Source: Dracaena cambodiana (lineage: Eukaryota; Streptophyta; Magnoliopsida; Asparagales; Asparagaceae). From it: a DNA stretch of 64,000 nucleotides. Made by a program: the position numbers and the translations under genes. Numbering within the stretch: position 1 is the first letter of the stretch; every line of letters begins with the position of its first letter. The DNA lies in NCBI GenBank assembly GCA_036321105.1, contig JAYEPQ010000003.1, positions 21,964,517 to 22,028,516 of the forward strand, given 5' to 3'. The notes under the pieces were generated by a model. The model worked only from the letters and a program-made list of their open reading frames with translations, was not told the DNA's origin and did not search any database. Positions 32,646 through 43,860 of the stretch are shown here, in pieces.

Positions 32646-33866
32646 TGATGAATATCATATATTGTATTTTTTCTTCTCATACTTTATCTATTTTTGTATA
32701 TAAATAATGCTACTCGGGTATTTTTAGTGTCTTTTTCAGGTAATTCGATTCGTATAAGGAGATGGTAAGAAATCAAAGTTGGAGTAGGAAATCAAGCTAG
32801 AAAAGTTTTTAAAGTGAGCAAAACTACGAGACTACGATATTGCAGAGTCTCAAAGTCAAATACAGTCAAATAATATTAAATATACAAGACAAGACGTTCA
32901 CGAAGAAAAAGTTCCATGATTTTTTAGCGTAATTTACCCGCTATTTAGCGGTTTTTACCGCCATTTAGCGGTAAATTATGGGTCCCATGCGCCGAGATTT
33001 TTCCAGTGGCTTAAATGTAATTTTGTAGTTTTTCAGTTTTGCTAGAATTAGGGTTTGATTTGCGAAGCCTATATGTTGGCCTATCCTTATATTATAAGAG
33101 AATCCTGAAGTTTTGTACTCGTTTTAATTTAATAAAATTAGGGTTTTGCTGAAGGGGTGGCAGCCACAATACCGTGCTCCAGAGGTAAGCCATTGCTTGT
33201 AATTTTTTATTTGCTTTTTAGATTGATTTAATTGCTTTCTAGTATAGATTTATTTACTTTCGAGATTAGATTTTATTGCTTTCTAGAATCATGTGTAGCT
33301 AATTAGTTTAGCTCTAGGATGTAGATGAAGTTAGGATCCACTATGTAATTGCTTTCTAATATTTTTCTTCTTAAATAAAATAATAAAGACATGATTTTTT
33401 CTATAAAAAAGATTAAAATACAAGAAGTCGAAGATTAGGACTTTGATAGGTTATACTTGAATTAGGTTTCTTGATAGGCTATGCTTAGTTAGGGTTTGGA
33501 GTTGTTGATTTTATATTTTTCATTGAATTATCTAAAGATTTAGTTTGTCTTTATGAAAAGTAGTATCTTTGATGAGTTATACTTGCACACCACTTGTTAG
33601 CTCATACTTAGGGCACTTTAAATAAAAATTAAACTAAAAGATCACCTTTTTATGAAAGAAGAAGATAATAAAAGTAAAAATATGATTGGAAACTAGTGGA
33701 TTCTAGATCCTAGGCTAATTAGATTAACTCAACTTCAAACTATAATTTTTGGTTAGTCCGTTAGACTAAGGAAAAAGTAAGAATCGCAAAAACTCCTTAG
33801 ATCCTTGTGGGACGACCTGTACAGCGCTATACTGATACTGTGCGCTTGCAGTAAATTATCACATCA
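32646..33866 (+). repeat. 3' LTR of the 5.5-kb element (1221 bp)
   Basis: Starts TGATGAATATCAT, ends ATCACATCA; followed by GCCAC, the right copy of the target duplication. Hairpin words at about 32936-32970. Confidence 0.95.
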
Positions 33867-35376
33867 GCCACCAATAGTGGCAAATTGTCGCTACAAAGAA
33901 GGGTAAGAAGATAGGCGAATCTTCCAATGCCAAGGCCTCTACAGAGGCAAAACCAGCTACAGCAGGAGCTGTCAACACTACATCTGGCCAACCAGCCAAC
34001 ACCGGCCTACCAACCGTCAATACCGGCCTACCAGTCGCCAAAACTGGCCTACCAGCCGCTAACATCAACCTACAAGCCGCAGCCTTTTCAAATCCACCGG
34101 CTTCAAAGGCAACACCACAAGTCTCTAGAGGAAGAGGTCAAATTCTCACTCAAATGCAGAAGAGACCAGTGCCAATGCCTAAACCATTTGCTACAGCTAT
34201 GGTTAGAGACTGGTACAATCAGTCTTTGAAGACAACTGCAGAAGACACATACAACAGACTTAATGGTTGTTTTAGGTCAATACAATCCAATGACCTAAAA
34301 TCAGCCAACTACTGGCTCACGCAGATAGAGCAGGAACTTATGGCTGCTCGACAACAGAACCAGAAGCATGAACATAGATTTGCACAGATATCTACTCTTG
34401 TGCAAAATCTTTGCTAGTATTCCACAACAACCAAATCATAAGCAATCACTCGAAGAGAAGAAAGCTTCTATCAGGGTACATCAAAGGAATAGCAGAATCT
34501 GAAGACAATATTCAAAGATATGAACACAACTGATTTAGTAAGTGTTCAAATTAATGATTTTGTCCAACTGCTTGAGTTGTGCTGGGTACAGACTGAAAAA
34601 TCAAGGCAACTTGACACAGAGCTTACCATTCAGCGAATGGTAACATTGAATCAGCAAAACCTCTTGGAAGATAGTCAGCTTCTATCTTTCTTTCAGAATT
34701 TGGAATCAACAGATCTCCCTTAGTATTTTCAGACTGAGGTGCTCATATTAAATAAGTACAGTCGACCAAGACTGATTGCTTATTTCAAAGAAATTCTGAG
34801 ATTTCACTGACAGATTCAACTGAAAATTGTACACGAGACTATGTCAATACTAATCATCCGGAGGAGTACACCGAACATATTCCAACCATTTGTAGCGAAC
34901 GACTTATGTCGTATGCGAAAAAATGGCAAGCAGTATTCTTCTTCCACATATGGAGCATATGGGAAGAAAGAAATTACTTGAAATTGTACTCTTCATTTCA
35001 GGTCTGGGAGTTACATACCAATAATCCTCACAGTGCCCATGGTTTTGGAAAATATCTAAAACAAGAATTTGTTTATGAAGACCAGGCCAGATATGCAGCC
35101 GAGGAATTCTTTGAAGAAGCCTCTAAAGATGCCCTCTCTAGAGCTCATTCTGTGCATGAGGGGACGACGGTTCTATTCTATGATTACTTGTCAGCTTTCG
35201 AATTTGCTGAAGAAAAGGTTCGAAAAGTTTCTCAATTTTCCAATTCTTTAAATCTTGGAAGAATTAGGTCACAGGCTAAACAAGAATTTTTGGATGAACA
35301 AGATGAACCGATGGATGACAGACCAGATAACAGCCTGGATGACGAGACTCTTGCTAATCTCAAAATTGACGACTGA

Positions 35377-35812
35377 AGACACTTTAGAAGCATGGTGGGC
35401 CCATCATCTACCAAAAAAAAGAATCATTTCTTTACAGTACGCGTAGTTCTCGTCTGCTTTCTACTTTATTGAGGTGACCTTCCAGCTACCACCTCAATAA
35501 CTCTACCGATAAGCTCTTTTCTCAACTTTTAGAAAAGCAAGCCCACTACCTCTCCAATAACGCGACTGGAGGATTCACTGATCCTTATCCTCCACTACCA
35601 CTCCAACCACCGCTCCACTATAGCAATAGGAAGGACAAAGACAACAGGAAGGAGATTCCTCCTTATCTGATTAGAAGGAGGAAAATGGCTATAAATAACT
35701 CCCTCTGGTTGAGAGATAGAATATATAGAAAACTTGTATCTTTTCTCTCTCTTTGTTTGTCTACTTTTAAAGTGTTTTTTAGGAGTGTTTTTAGTGCTGC
35801 AAGTTGTCTACC
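35377..35812 (+). promoter_or_regulatory. EPRV copy 1 intergenic region and promoter
   Basis: Noncoding viral sequence between ORF2 and the primer site. A TATA box (CTATAAATA, 35689-35697) lies about 110 bp before the viral break. Upstream is a pyrimidine-rich tract with repeated CCACTACC and GCTCCACT words. The sequence ends at GTGCTGCAA, two bases before the primer-binding site would begin, and is joined there to copy 2 in reverse orientation. Confidence 0.75.
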
Positions 35813-37680
35813 CACAAAATCATTTAAGATTCCTTTTTATCCAATGGTATCCAATATTGTTGAGCAATAAATGCATTTTGTATTAAACTTGCTTCAGCAC
35901 CAGTATCTACCAAAGCATGTATAGAAACAGGAATATATATATATGCAGTAAAGCTTTTTTCTTTAAATCAATCATAAGGTCGTCTTATGACATTATCATT
36001 ATTTTGTGAATCTAAAAGATGTTGTGTTCTGCCTTCTATAGGTTCATTTTCAGCTGTTGACAAACTGTGTCTTGAAGGCTCTATAATGAAAGTGTCATGA
36101 GAAGTGGAGGGTACTGATTTATAATCAATACTTCTACTTTGATTTATTCGTGGTGTCATTTCCGATACAGGATTAATAATTATAGTAGATATTGCATTAC
36201 CAAAAACTACAATTTGTTCTACTAGTAACTGAATCTTTGGTTTTAAAGATTTGATAAATATTTGCATATCATTATCAAATTTTAGATGTCTTATATCTAC
36301 TAATGTTGGTTGTATAACTTTACCGTTTCCAACCTCAAATAGTTTAACAAATTGATTTGGTGTAATAGATTTAAAGTAGATGTATCGTTTAAGGCCATAC
36401 AATGTTTCCATTGTATTCCTAAAACCTTTGATCCAGGTAGTAATTCAATTCCTTTCAAACTTATTGATAAGGAATAAACTTTATCTATGTTTTGATAATC
36501 AAGACTTATGCAAAAGTCAGGTTAAATATTTACTCCAAATATTCTATTTGCAAGATTTGATTTTGCACCACCCATTAAACTATTTAATGGATTATTTATA
36601 ATTCTTTCGTCTAGACATGCTATCATGATTGGTGTATCTATTCCCGATCGGAATAATCCAGTAATTTTAATTTGTATTAATACTATATGAAGATACTTCA
36701 TCTTAGGATATTTTTTTTCGTAATTTATCAATCTGCTGTGGATTGATGAGTTTTACAAAAGTAAAATCCTCATCTCCTTTCAGCTCAATATTACCTTGCA
36801 TCCTTTCAAATCCATAGATTTTCTACTTAAAAATTTAGATTTGAATTGTGATGTTTTATATACATCTTTCTTTTCTGTATGAGGTATTGCTTATTTTAAG
36901 CGTTCAAGGTCTTCATCAGTAATGATGAATTGCTCTCCCATGCTATCTTGTATACTGTCATTAAAAATTCAGAATTTCAGATGAATTAAAGTTTTGTGTA
37001 TTAGAACTAGAACTTTCAGGTTTTTCTGAAAATAGTGTTCATATATGCACGATATTCATAGTGTGTTTCTTTTCCAACTTGTGAACTAGAAGCTGGAGAT
37101 TTTAGTGTTTTGTATATATCACCTAGTTCTTCCTTAATTAAAGGTAAAATCTTCATATTTTTGTAGTATCAGTAACCCTATTGGGTCTCCTTGATCTATT
37201 ATATAGTCTTGATCTTCAAGACTTGTACTTTTGATTAGTACACTAACATTTAGTTTAGACATTGGTTCTATTAGACCATGTGTAATAAATATATTGTTTT
37301 TAGCATGTTTTTTGATATTATGAATTTTTCCAAAATAGCAAAAAGGTATTTGTATAATAGGTCTAGAAATACTTATGTCGACCCATATCTTTTTAGTCTA
37401 TAACATCTTCCACTGTATAGTATATGTCCTGCTGAATTCATTCTTTCCTTTTTAGGAAGAATGACATAGGGTGTTAGCATTGTAATTTTTATCCGATTAT
37501 ATATTTCACTAAGTGTAAGAATATTTATATTAAAGCTTTCAAAATCTGCGCCTAAGTCTTCAAATTCAGGGCTAGAATATATACTTTCAATTTCATATAG
37601 TGTGGAAGTATCACTAGGTATATTTTGTATTGTTCCGATATTGATTCCATATGTATCAATATCATCTATTATTATTATGT
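35813..37680 (-). pseudogene. EPRV copy 2 linker and protease N-terminus
   Basis: The minus-strand open stretches 36731-36522 and 36411-35968 match copy 1 at 8042-8790. Below 35968 the protease begins; its active-site DTG is present (about 35915, HALVDTGAEA) and homology ends at 35813, about 35 codons later. Stops and frame changes occur near 36520, 36980 and 37390. Confidence 0.8.
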
Positions 37681-38757
37681 TAACATTTAGAGGACATTCG
37701 TTTGCATAATGTCTCTCTTTATTGCATTTAAAAGATCTACAACCATTTTTATATTTCTTTTTAATAAATTTTCATTTTGCAAACAATTTACTCTTTTTGT
37801 ATTTGTTTTTAAATTCAGAATTCTATTTTTTCTTGGTAATTCTGAATTTTTTCTTTTGTAATATTTATTCTTTTTTCTAAATTTATTTTTGTATCGATGT
37901 CCTGAATAATATTTACATAGACATCCAAATTTAAGATTTATTTCTTCGTCATACTTTGGACAACAAGTAGACCGAAGATTTGACCTTAAAATTTGTTTTT
38001 TCATATGACTATTTGCCTTCGTGTTCTGGCATACTTCCTTCAAGGTATCCATACAAGTTTTCTTTAAAAACCTAGTTGAATGTTTACCATCTGGATAATT
38101 TCCAGTATATGCTTTTAGACGTATAAAATCATATTTGTTTTTTATCAAATTATTCTATGAAAAATGTATTTTTTCAAAGAATGCCTTAATCCAGAATAAT
38201 TTTTTCTCTATATCAGATAATTTAAATATCTGACTGATATATGTATTAACAAATTCTTCAAGTTGACATATATCACATAATTGCAGTTTGATAAAAAACT
38301 TTTCAGAGTTTTGATCATCAGAGAATTCTTCTCCAGTAATATCAGCATAAAATAGTGACACTATACTGCCTATGGCCTCTTTTTTTGTAGGTTGTGACTC
38401 TATTTTATTTATAGCTTCAGGATGAAATTTTTCATACTGGGACAACTAGTCTAAAACTATTCTTTCTCATAAACTTGTAGCGTATAAAACAAATTCCATA
38501 TTTGATATTTTGACAGGTGATATAAAGACATGACCAACTATATGTTGAATCCAGTTTGTTATATACTGTCTTAATTTAGTGTGTGGTATATTGTCAATAT
38601 TGAAAAGTAAATTTGGAGAAATATTTGCTTGTATATTTCTCTTACTATTTCTTAGGATACAATTATTGACAAAATTTTCTCTTTCATATGTAGTATTTTT
38701 ACTTGAAGTCATTTCTACTTTTGGTGTTGGTGTTGGAACATATCCTGGATTCTCCAT
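37680..38757 (-). pseudogene. EPRV copy 2 coat protein
   Basis: Open stretches 38757-38467, 38445-38155 and 38148-37687 cover the coat-protein region almost continuously, separated by single lesions. A basic tail (KNKFRKKNKYYKRKNSE) precedes the zinc knuckle at about 37735-37695, whose first Cys is Ser here (SFKC, then HYANEC). It is the most complete coat-protein relic in the window. Confidence 0.82.
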
Positions 38758-38784
38758 AGTAATTTGAGAATTAGAAGTGGATCC

Positions 38785-39428
38785 TTATTCCATATTTATT
38801 TTATAACATTCAAAATCAGATTTATGCACTCCTTTTTCCAAAGAAGATTCGTCTGGTAGTATTAAAAAGTCAGACTTATACTCTTCTTCTTCCGAAAAAG
38901 ATTCGTCTGAAAGAAATTTTGTATCAGTGGAGATGATATGTTTATCAAACTCATGATCATAATTTTGATCTTTTTCAGATCTAAAATATAGTATAGATCC
39001 AGTATGCTTCTCATAGAAGTCATACACTTCCTGACTAGATATTTCACCAGTCAGTTCTTGTTCGTACAAAATAAAAACTTTCTGTAGATCCTTTCATCTA
39101 CAGTGTTAGTATCAATCACAGATGCATTTTTTGTAGAATATTTTAACATTCGAATCTTACTGATTCCTAATTTTTCTCTTGTATTGTTTGTTTTCTTATT
39201 TTAAACTGCTAATGTAAACATTTCTTTTTCTAAATTCAAATAATTTTTTATTTGACTTACATCTAATGAGATCCTTTTTAATTGATCACATATGTAATTG
39301 TTAAGTCCATCTTGACTAGTAGTTCTTGGTGTATGTATAACATGGTGTGCAGTCTTTATATTATGAGGACAAATGTAATTTTGGTCTGGTAAGACTAAAT
39401 GATTTTTTTTTCTATTCTGGAAAATGGT
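38785..39428 (-). pseudogene. EPRV copy 2 ORF1 N-terminal region
   Basis: Between the leader hairpin and the coat protein. From about 39420 an open stretch contains TAHHVIHTPRTTSQDGLNN and a helix-rich DQLKRISLDVSQIKNYLNLE; then lesions; then 39069-38785, an acidic stretch (EEEEYKSDFLILPDESS). Caulimovirid ORF1 normally begins with a movement protein; only something like its C-terminal tail could fit in this ~210-codon space and I see no 30K-type core motif. Function unassigned. Confidence 0.5.
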
Positions 39429-39692
39429 GAGAACATGTTATTATCATTCGTTACTGTTTCTATTTCTAAATGTTATTATTTTTTACTTCTTTTTTACCCT
39501 AGTCTCACTAGCTACATGACATCTCTAACCATGGCTTTCTGGTAGAGTTAGGACTTCAAGGACTTGACTCTCTTGGTAAGCATTGCTTCAGAAAGATAGA
39601 GCACAGCAATGGTTCATTTCCTACCCCATGCGTACGAAGTAAAAATAACAACAATAGAAATATAAACAGTAATTATGATAATAACATGTCTC
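39429..39692 (-). ncRNA. Viral leader stem-loop (inverted repeat)
   Basis: Arms at 39429-39478 and 39644-39692 are reverse complements over about 50 nt with few mismatches (shared core ACATGTTATTATCAT), and pairing can extend inward (TTTTTACTTC with GAAGTAAAAA). A smaller internal hairpin (CTAACCATGGC/GAGTTAG neighbourhood) lies inside. Large leader hairpins between primer site and first ORF are known in caulimovirids, where they mediate ribosome shunting and packaging; the role here is inferred from position. Confidence 0.75.
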
Positions 39693-39767
39693 TAAAATTA
39701 GCCAGACATAAAATAAAAATTTACAGAGCTTTTATTTAATAATCTTCAAAATGTACAGAAGTGGAAG

Positions 39768-39785
39768 AACCTTGCTCTGATGCCA
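39768..39785 (-). promoter_or_regulatory. EPRV copy 2 primer-binding site (tRNA-iMet)
   Basis: TGGCATCAGAGCAAGGTT on the minus strand differs by one base from the canonical pararetrovirus sequence TGGTATCAGAGC complementary to initiator tRNA-Met. It is the start of minus-strand DNA synthesis and by convention position 1 of the viral map. Confidence 0.88.
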
Positions 39786-40210
39786 GTTCGCAGCACTAAA
39801 AACACTCTTAAAAAACTCTTAAAATGTAGACAAACAGAGAGAAAGAGAAGATACAAGTTTTTCAATATTCTATCTCTCAACCACAGAGAGTTATTTATAG
39901 TTATTTTCCTCCTTCTGATCAGATAAGGAGGAATCTCCTTCCTGTTGTCTTTGTCCTTCCTGTTGCTGTAGTGGAGCGGTGGTTGGAGTGGTAGTGGAAG
40001 AGAAGGATTAGAGAATCCTCCTGTCGCATTATTAGAGAGGTAGTGGGCTTGCTTTTCTGAAAGTTGAGAAAAGAGCCTGTCGGTAGAATTATTGAGGTGG
40101 TAGCTGGAAGGTCACCTCAATAAAGTAGAAAGCAGACGAGAACTTTGTGTGCTGTAAAGAAAAGATTCTTTTTTTTGGTGGAGGATGGGCCCACCATGCT
40201 TCTGAATTGT
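39786..40210 (-). promoter_or_regulatory. EPRV copy 2 promoter and intergenic region
   Basis: TATA box CTATAAATAA at 39891-39900 (minus), about 110 bp before the primer site, as in the other copies. The rest is homologous to 35377-35812 and 47849-48269. Confidence 0.75.
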
Positions 40211-41776
40211 CTTCAGTCGTCAATTTCGAGATTAACAAGAGTCTTGTCATCCAGGCTGTTATCTGATCTGTCATTCATCGGTTCATCTTGTTCATCCAAA
40301 AATTCTTGTCTAGCTTGTGACCCAATTCTTCCAAGATTTAAAGAATTTAAAAATAGAGAAATTTTTTGAACCTTTTCTTCAGCAGATTCGAAAGCTGACA
40401 AATAATCATAGAATAGAACCGTCATTCCCTCATGCAAAGAATGAGCTCCAGAGAGGGCATCTTTAGAGGCTTCTTCAAAGAATTCCTTGGCCGCATATCT
40501 GGCCTGGTCTTCATAAACAAATTCTTGTTTTGGATATTTTCCAAAACAATGGGCACTGTGAGGATTATTGGTATGTAACTCTCAGACCAGAAATGAAGAA
40601 TATAATTTCAAGTAATTTCTTTCTTCCCATATACTCCATATGTGGAAGAAGATTATTGTTTGCTATTTTTTCGTGTACGACTTAAGTCGTTCGCTACAAA
40701 TGGTTGGAATATGTCCGGTTTACTCCTCCGAATGATCAGTATTGACATAGATCTCATGTACAATTCCGAGTTGAATCTGTCAGTGAAATCTCAGAATTTC
40801 TTTGGAATAAGAAATCAGTCTTGGTCGACTGTACTTATTTAATATGAGCTCCTCAGTCTGAAAATACTGAGGGAGATTTGTTGATTCAAAATTCTGAAAG
40901 AAAGATAGAAGCTGACTATCTTCCAAAAGGTTTTGCTGATTCAATGTTACCATTCACTGAATGGTAAGCTCTATGTCGAGTTGCCTTGATTTTTCAGTCT
41001 GTACCTGGCACAACTCAAGCAGTTGGACAAAATCATTATTTGAACACTTACTAAATCTGTTGTGTTCATATCTTTGAATATTGTCTTCAGATTCTGTTGT
41101 TCCTTTGATGTACCCTGATAAAAGCTTTTCTTCTCTTTGAGTGATTGCTTCTGATCTGGTTGTTGTGGAATACTGGCAAAGATTTTGCACAAGAGTAGAT
41201 ATCTGTGCAAATCTATGTTCATGCTTCTGGTTCTGTTATCAAGCAGCCATAAGTTCCTGCTCTATCTGCGTGAGCTAGTAGTTGGCTGATTTTAGGTCAT
41301 TGGATTGTGTTGACCTAAACAACCATTAAGTCTGTTGTATGTATCTTCTGCAGTTGTCTTCAAGAACTAATTGTACCAGTCTCTAACCACAGCTGTAGCA
41401 AATGGTTTAGGCGCTGGCACTGGTCTCTTCTGCATTTGAGTGAGAATTTGACCTCTTCCTCCAGAGGCTTGTGGTGTTGCCTTTGAAGTCAGTAGACTTA
41501 GAAAGGCTGCGGCTTGTAGGTTGATGTTGGCGGTTGGTAGGACAGTGTTGGCAGCTAGTAGGCCGATATTGGCGGCTGGTAGGCTGGTGTTGGCTGGTTG
41601 GCCAGATGTAGTGTTGACAGCACCTGCTGTAGCTAGTTTTGCCTCTATAGAGGCCTTGGCATTGGAAGATTCGCCTATCTTCTTATCCTTCTTTGCAGCG
41701 ACAGTTTGCCACTATTGGCGGCGCTTGACCTGCTCTTCAAGTTACTTGATACGAAGATGGGTATCTTCGTTAATGA
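40211..41776 (-). pseudogene. EPRV copy 2 ORF2
   Basis: Homologous to ORF2 of copies 1 and 3 over the full length. The start codon is ATT instead of ATG at about 41776. The Pro/Ala/Asn repeat spans 41640-41520, the KRPVPMP segment about 41435, and the acidic C-terminus (PMNDRSDNSLDDKTL) ends at TGA 40211-40213. Several frame changes and a TAA near 41240 break it. Confidence 0.72.
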
Positions 41777-42655
41777 TCTAGTCAACAAATTAGCCACAGT
41801 ATGAGTATAACCTGGAATATATTTTAAATTATAGTTAAATATTTCTAGATATAGAGCAATTCATATTCTCCTGATATTTTCTTCAGGATTATTTATTATT
41901 TTTTCTTCAGAAATTGAGCAGTAGATTTATTATCAGTTTCAATAAAAAAATTTCTATTTAACAAATAAATGTGTAATGATTTTAAAGCTAATTTGATAGC
42001 AAGCAATTCTTTATCATATGTAGAATACTTTTGCTGGACTTTTGTAAATTTGCCAGAAGTATAAGTAATAATTTCTTTTTTTTTGAGCAAACAAAACTCC
42101 TGCCCAAAAATTATCTAAAGTATCAGTTTGTAGAATAACTAATTCATTGTCAGATAGGAAATACAATATTTTTTGTTCTTGTACTAGAGATTTTATTTTT
42201 TCAATCTCTTTTTCTTCTTCTTGTTTTAATTTGATTGGAATCTTATTTGTATTCCATCATCTTAGTTGTTCACCAGTTTCTTCTTTGTATTACCTTGTTC
42301 TATAGTTTACCGTTCCTGAAGGTGTTTTACCTTCTCGGTTAAAGTCGGAATAAATTTCCTTCCATAGTTTAATATTCCAAGGAAACTTTACAATTCCTTT
42401 AATGTCTTAAATTTAGAAAGATATTCTTTTATTTTATTGTAGATATGTTGTTGTAGCTCTATCTGTCCCTTTTTAATATATTTTCCAAGGAATTCTATTT
42501 CTTCCTTACATAATTCTATCTTTTTTGGACTCAGGATTACTCTATTATCCAATAGGATTTTTATAACAGTCAATAGATGTCTTTTATGTTCTTCTAAGGA
42601 ATTAGAGAACACTAAAATGTCATCTATGTAAACATATACATACTGTAAATGTAAT
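41777..42655 (-). pseudogene. EPRV copy 2 RT C-terminal part and RNase H
   Basis: Minus-strand stretch 42650-42388 carries the RT active site (YVYIDDILVFSN, intact YIDD) and thumb; 42090-41896 is RNase H (KFTKVQQKYSTYDKELLAIK, then FFIETDNKSTAQF). Frame breaks lie near 42380-42100. At 42655 the homology changes abruptly to copy 3 in the other orientation. Confidence 0.85.
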
Positions 42656-43860
42656 TTATCTTTAATTAAGGAAGATCTAGGTGATATATACAATACACCA
42701 AAATCTCCAGCTTCTAATTCACAAGTTGGAAAAGAAACACACTATGAATATCGTGTATGTATGAATACTATTTCAGAAAACCTGAAAGTTCTAGTTCTAA
42801 TACACAAAACTTTAATTCATCTAAAATTTAGAATGATAGTATATAAGATAGCATGGGAGAGCAATTCATCATTACTGATGAAGACCTTGAACGCTTAAAA
42901 GAAGCAATATCTTATACAGAAAAGAAAGATGTATATAAAACATCACCATTCAAATCTTGAATTTTAAATAGAAAAACCATGTATTCGAAAGGATGCAGGG
43001 AAATATCGAGCTGAAAAGAGATGAGGATTTTACTTCTGTAAAACTCATCAATCTACAACAGATTGATAAATTATGAAAAAATATCCTAAGATGAAGTATT
43101 TTCATATAGGATTAATACAAATTAAAATTACTGGATTATTTCGATCGGGAATAGATACACCAATCATGATAGCATGTCTAGACGAAAGAATTATAAATAA
43201 TCCATTAAATAGTTTAATGGGTGGTGCAAAATCAAATCTTGCAAATAGAATATTTGGAGTAAATATTCATCCTGACTTTTGCATAAGTCTTGATGATCAA
43301 AACATAGATAAAGTTTTTTCCTTATCAATAAGTTTGAAAGGAATTGAATTACTACCTGGATCAAAGGTTTTAGGAATACAATGGGAACATTGTATGGCCT
43401 TAAACGATATATCTACTTTTAAATCTATTCCACCAAATTAGTTTGTTAAACTATTTGAGGTTGGAAACAGTAAAGTTATATAACCAAAATTAGTAAATAT
43501 AAGACATCTAAAATTTGATAATGATATGCAAAACTTTATCAAATCTTTAAATCCAAAGATTCAGTTACCAGTAGAACAATTTGTAGTTTCTGGTAATACA
43601 ATATCTATTACAATTATTAATCCTGTATCGGAAATGACACTACGAATAAATCAAAGTAGAAATATTGATTATAGATCAGTACCCTTCAATTCTCATGACA
43701 CTTTCAATATAGAGCCTTCAAGACACAGTTTGTCAACAATTAAAAATGAACCTATAGAAGGCTGAACACAACATCTTTTAGATTAAAAAAATAATGATAA
43801 TGTCATAAAATTACCTTATGATTGATTTAAAGAAAAAGCTTTACTACATATATATATTCT
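42656..43860 (+). pseudogene. EPRV copy 3 coat-protease linker
   Basis: Collinear with 7637-8830. Open stretches 43073-43441 and 43526-43765 are longer than in copy 1 because two copy-1 stops are absent here. No named motif. Truncated at the left by the inversion junction with copy 2. Confidence 0.7.

Larger units (their letters stand above)
28364..33866 (+). mobile_element. Non-autonomous LTR retrotransposon, 5.5 kb, Athila-like
   Basis: LTRs of 1219 and 1221 bp flank about 3.06 kb of internal sequence, with a 5-bp duplication (GTCAC at 28359-28363, GCCAC at 33867-33871, one C/T change). PBS, PPT-like tract and two anonymous coding stretches are present, but no protease, RT or integrase. 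The LTR 3' end (CTTGCAGTAAATTATCACA) and the internal 3' end match the minus-strand LTRs at 50425-51643 and 62224-63413, which adjoin Athila-type integrase sequence; hence the lineage call. Confidence 0.9.
28307..35376 (+). pseudogene. EPRV copy 1 ORF2, split by an LTR element
   Basis: ATG at 28307; the first 19 codons end at the LTR insertion (28364). The frame continues after 33866 to TGA at 35374-35376. Features match copy 3: an N-terminal charged helix, a proline/alanine/asparagine repeat (here shifted between frames, about 33930-34090), a central KRPVPMPKPFATAMVRDWYN segment, a coiled-coil-like region, and a C-terminal stretch ending in an acidic tail (MDDRPDNSLDDETL). Stops and shifts are present near 34110, 34418, 34724 and 34810. 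Function unknown; by position it could be the caulimovirid transactivator/inclusion-body protein, but no clear motif supports that. Confidence 0.7.
35813..42655 (-). mobile_element. EPRV copy 2, minus strand
   Basis: Reading from 42655 down: RT C-terminal part, RNase H, ORF2, promoter, primer site, leader hairpin, ORF1 N-terminal part, coat protein, linker and the start of protease (35813). It crosses the primer site, so its source was circular or redundant at that point. Joined to copy 1 at 35812/35813 (protease end) and to copy 3 at about 42655 (RT end), in inverted orientation at both. Confidence 0.88.

Noticed and set aside
33859..34068. Minus-strand ORF with repeated GRPVLA units (also 41521-41781 on the plus strand and 46297-46539 on the minus)
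   Set aside because: It is the antisense shadow of the Pro/Ala/Asn repeat in viral ORF2 and follows it in all three copies.
35850..35872. AATAAATGCATTTTG as a viral polyadenylation signal after the copy 1 promoter
   Set aside because: It lies past the junction, in reverse-complemented protease sequence of copy 2.
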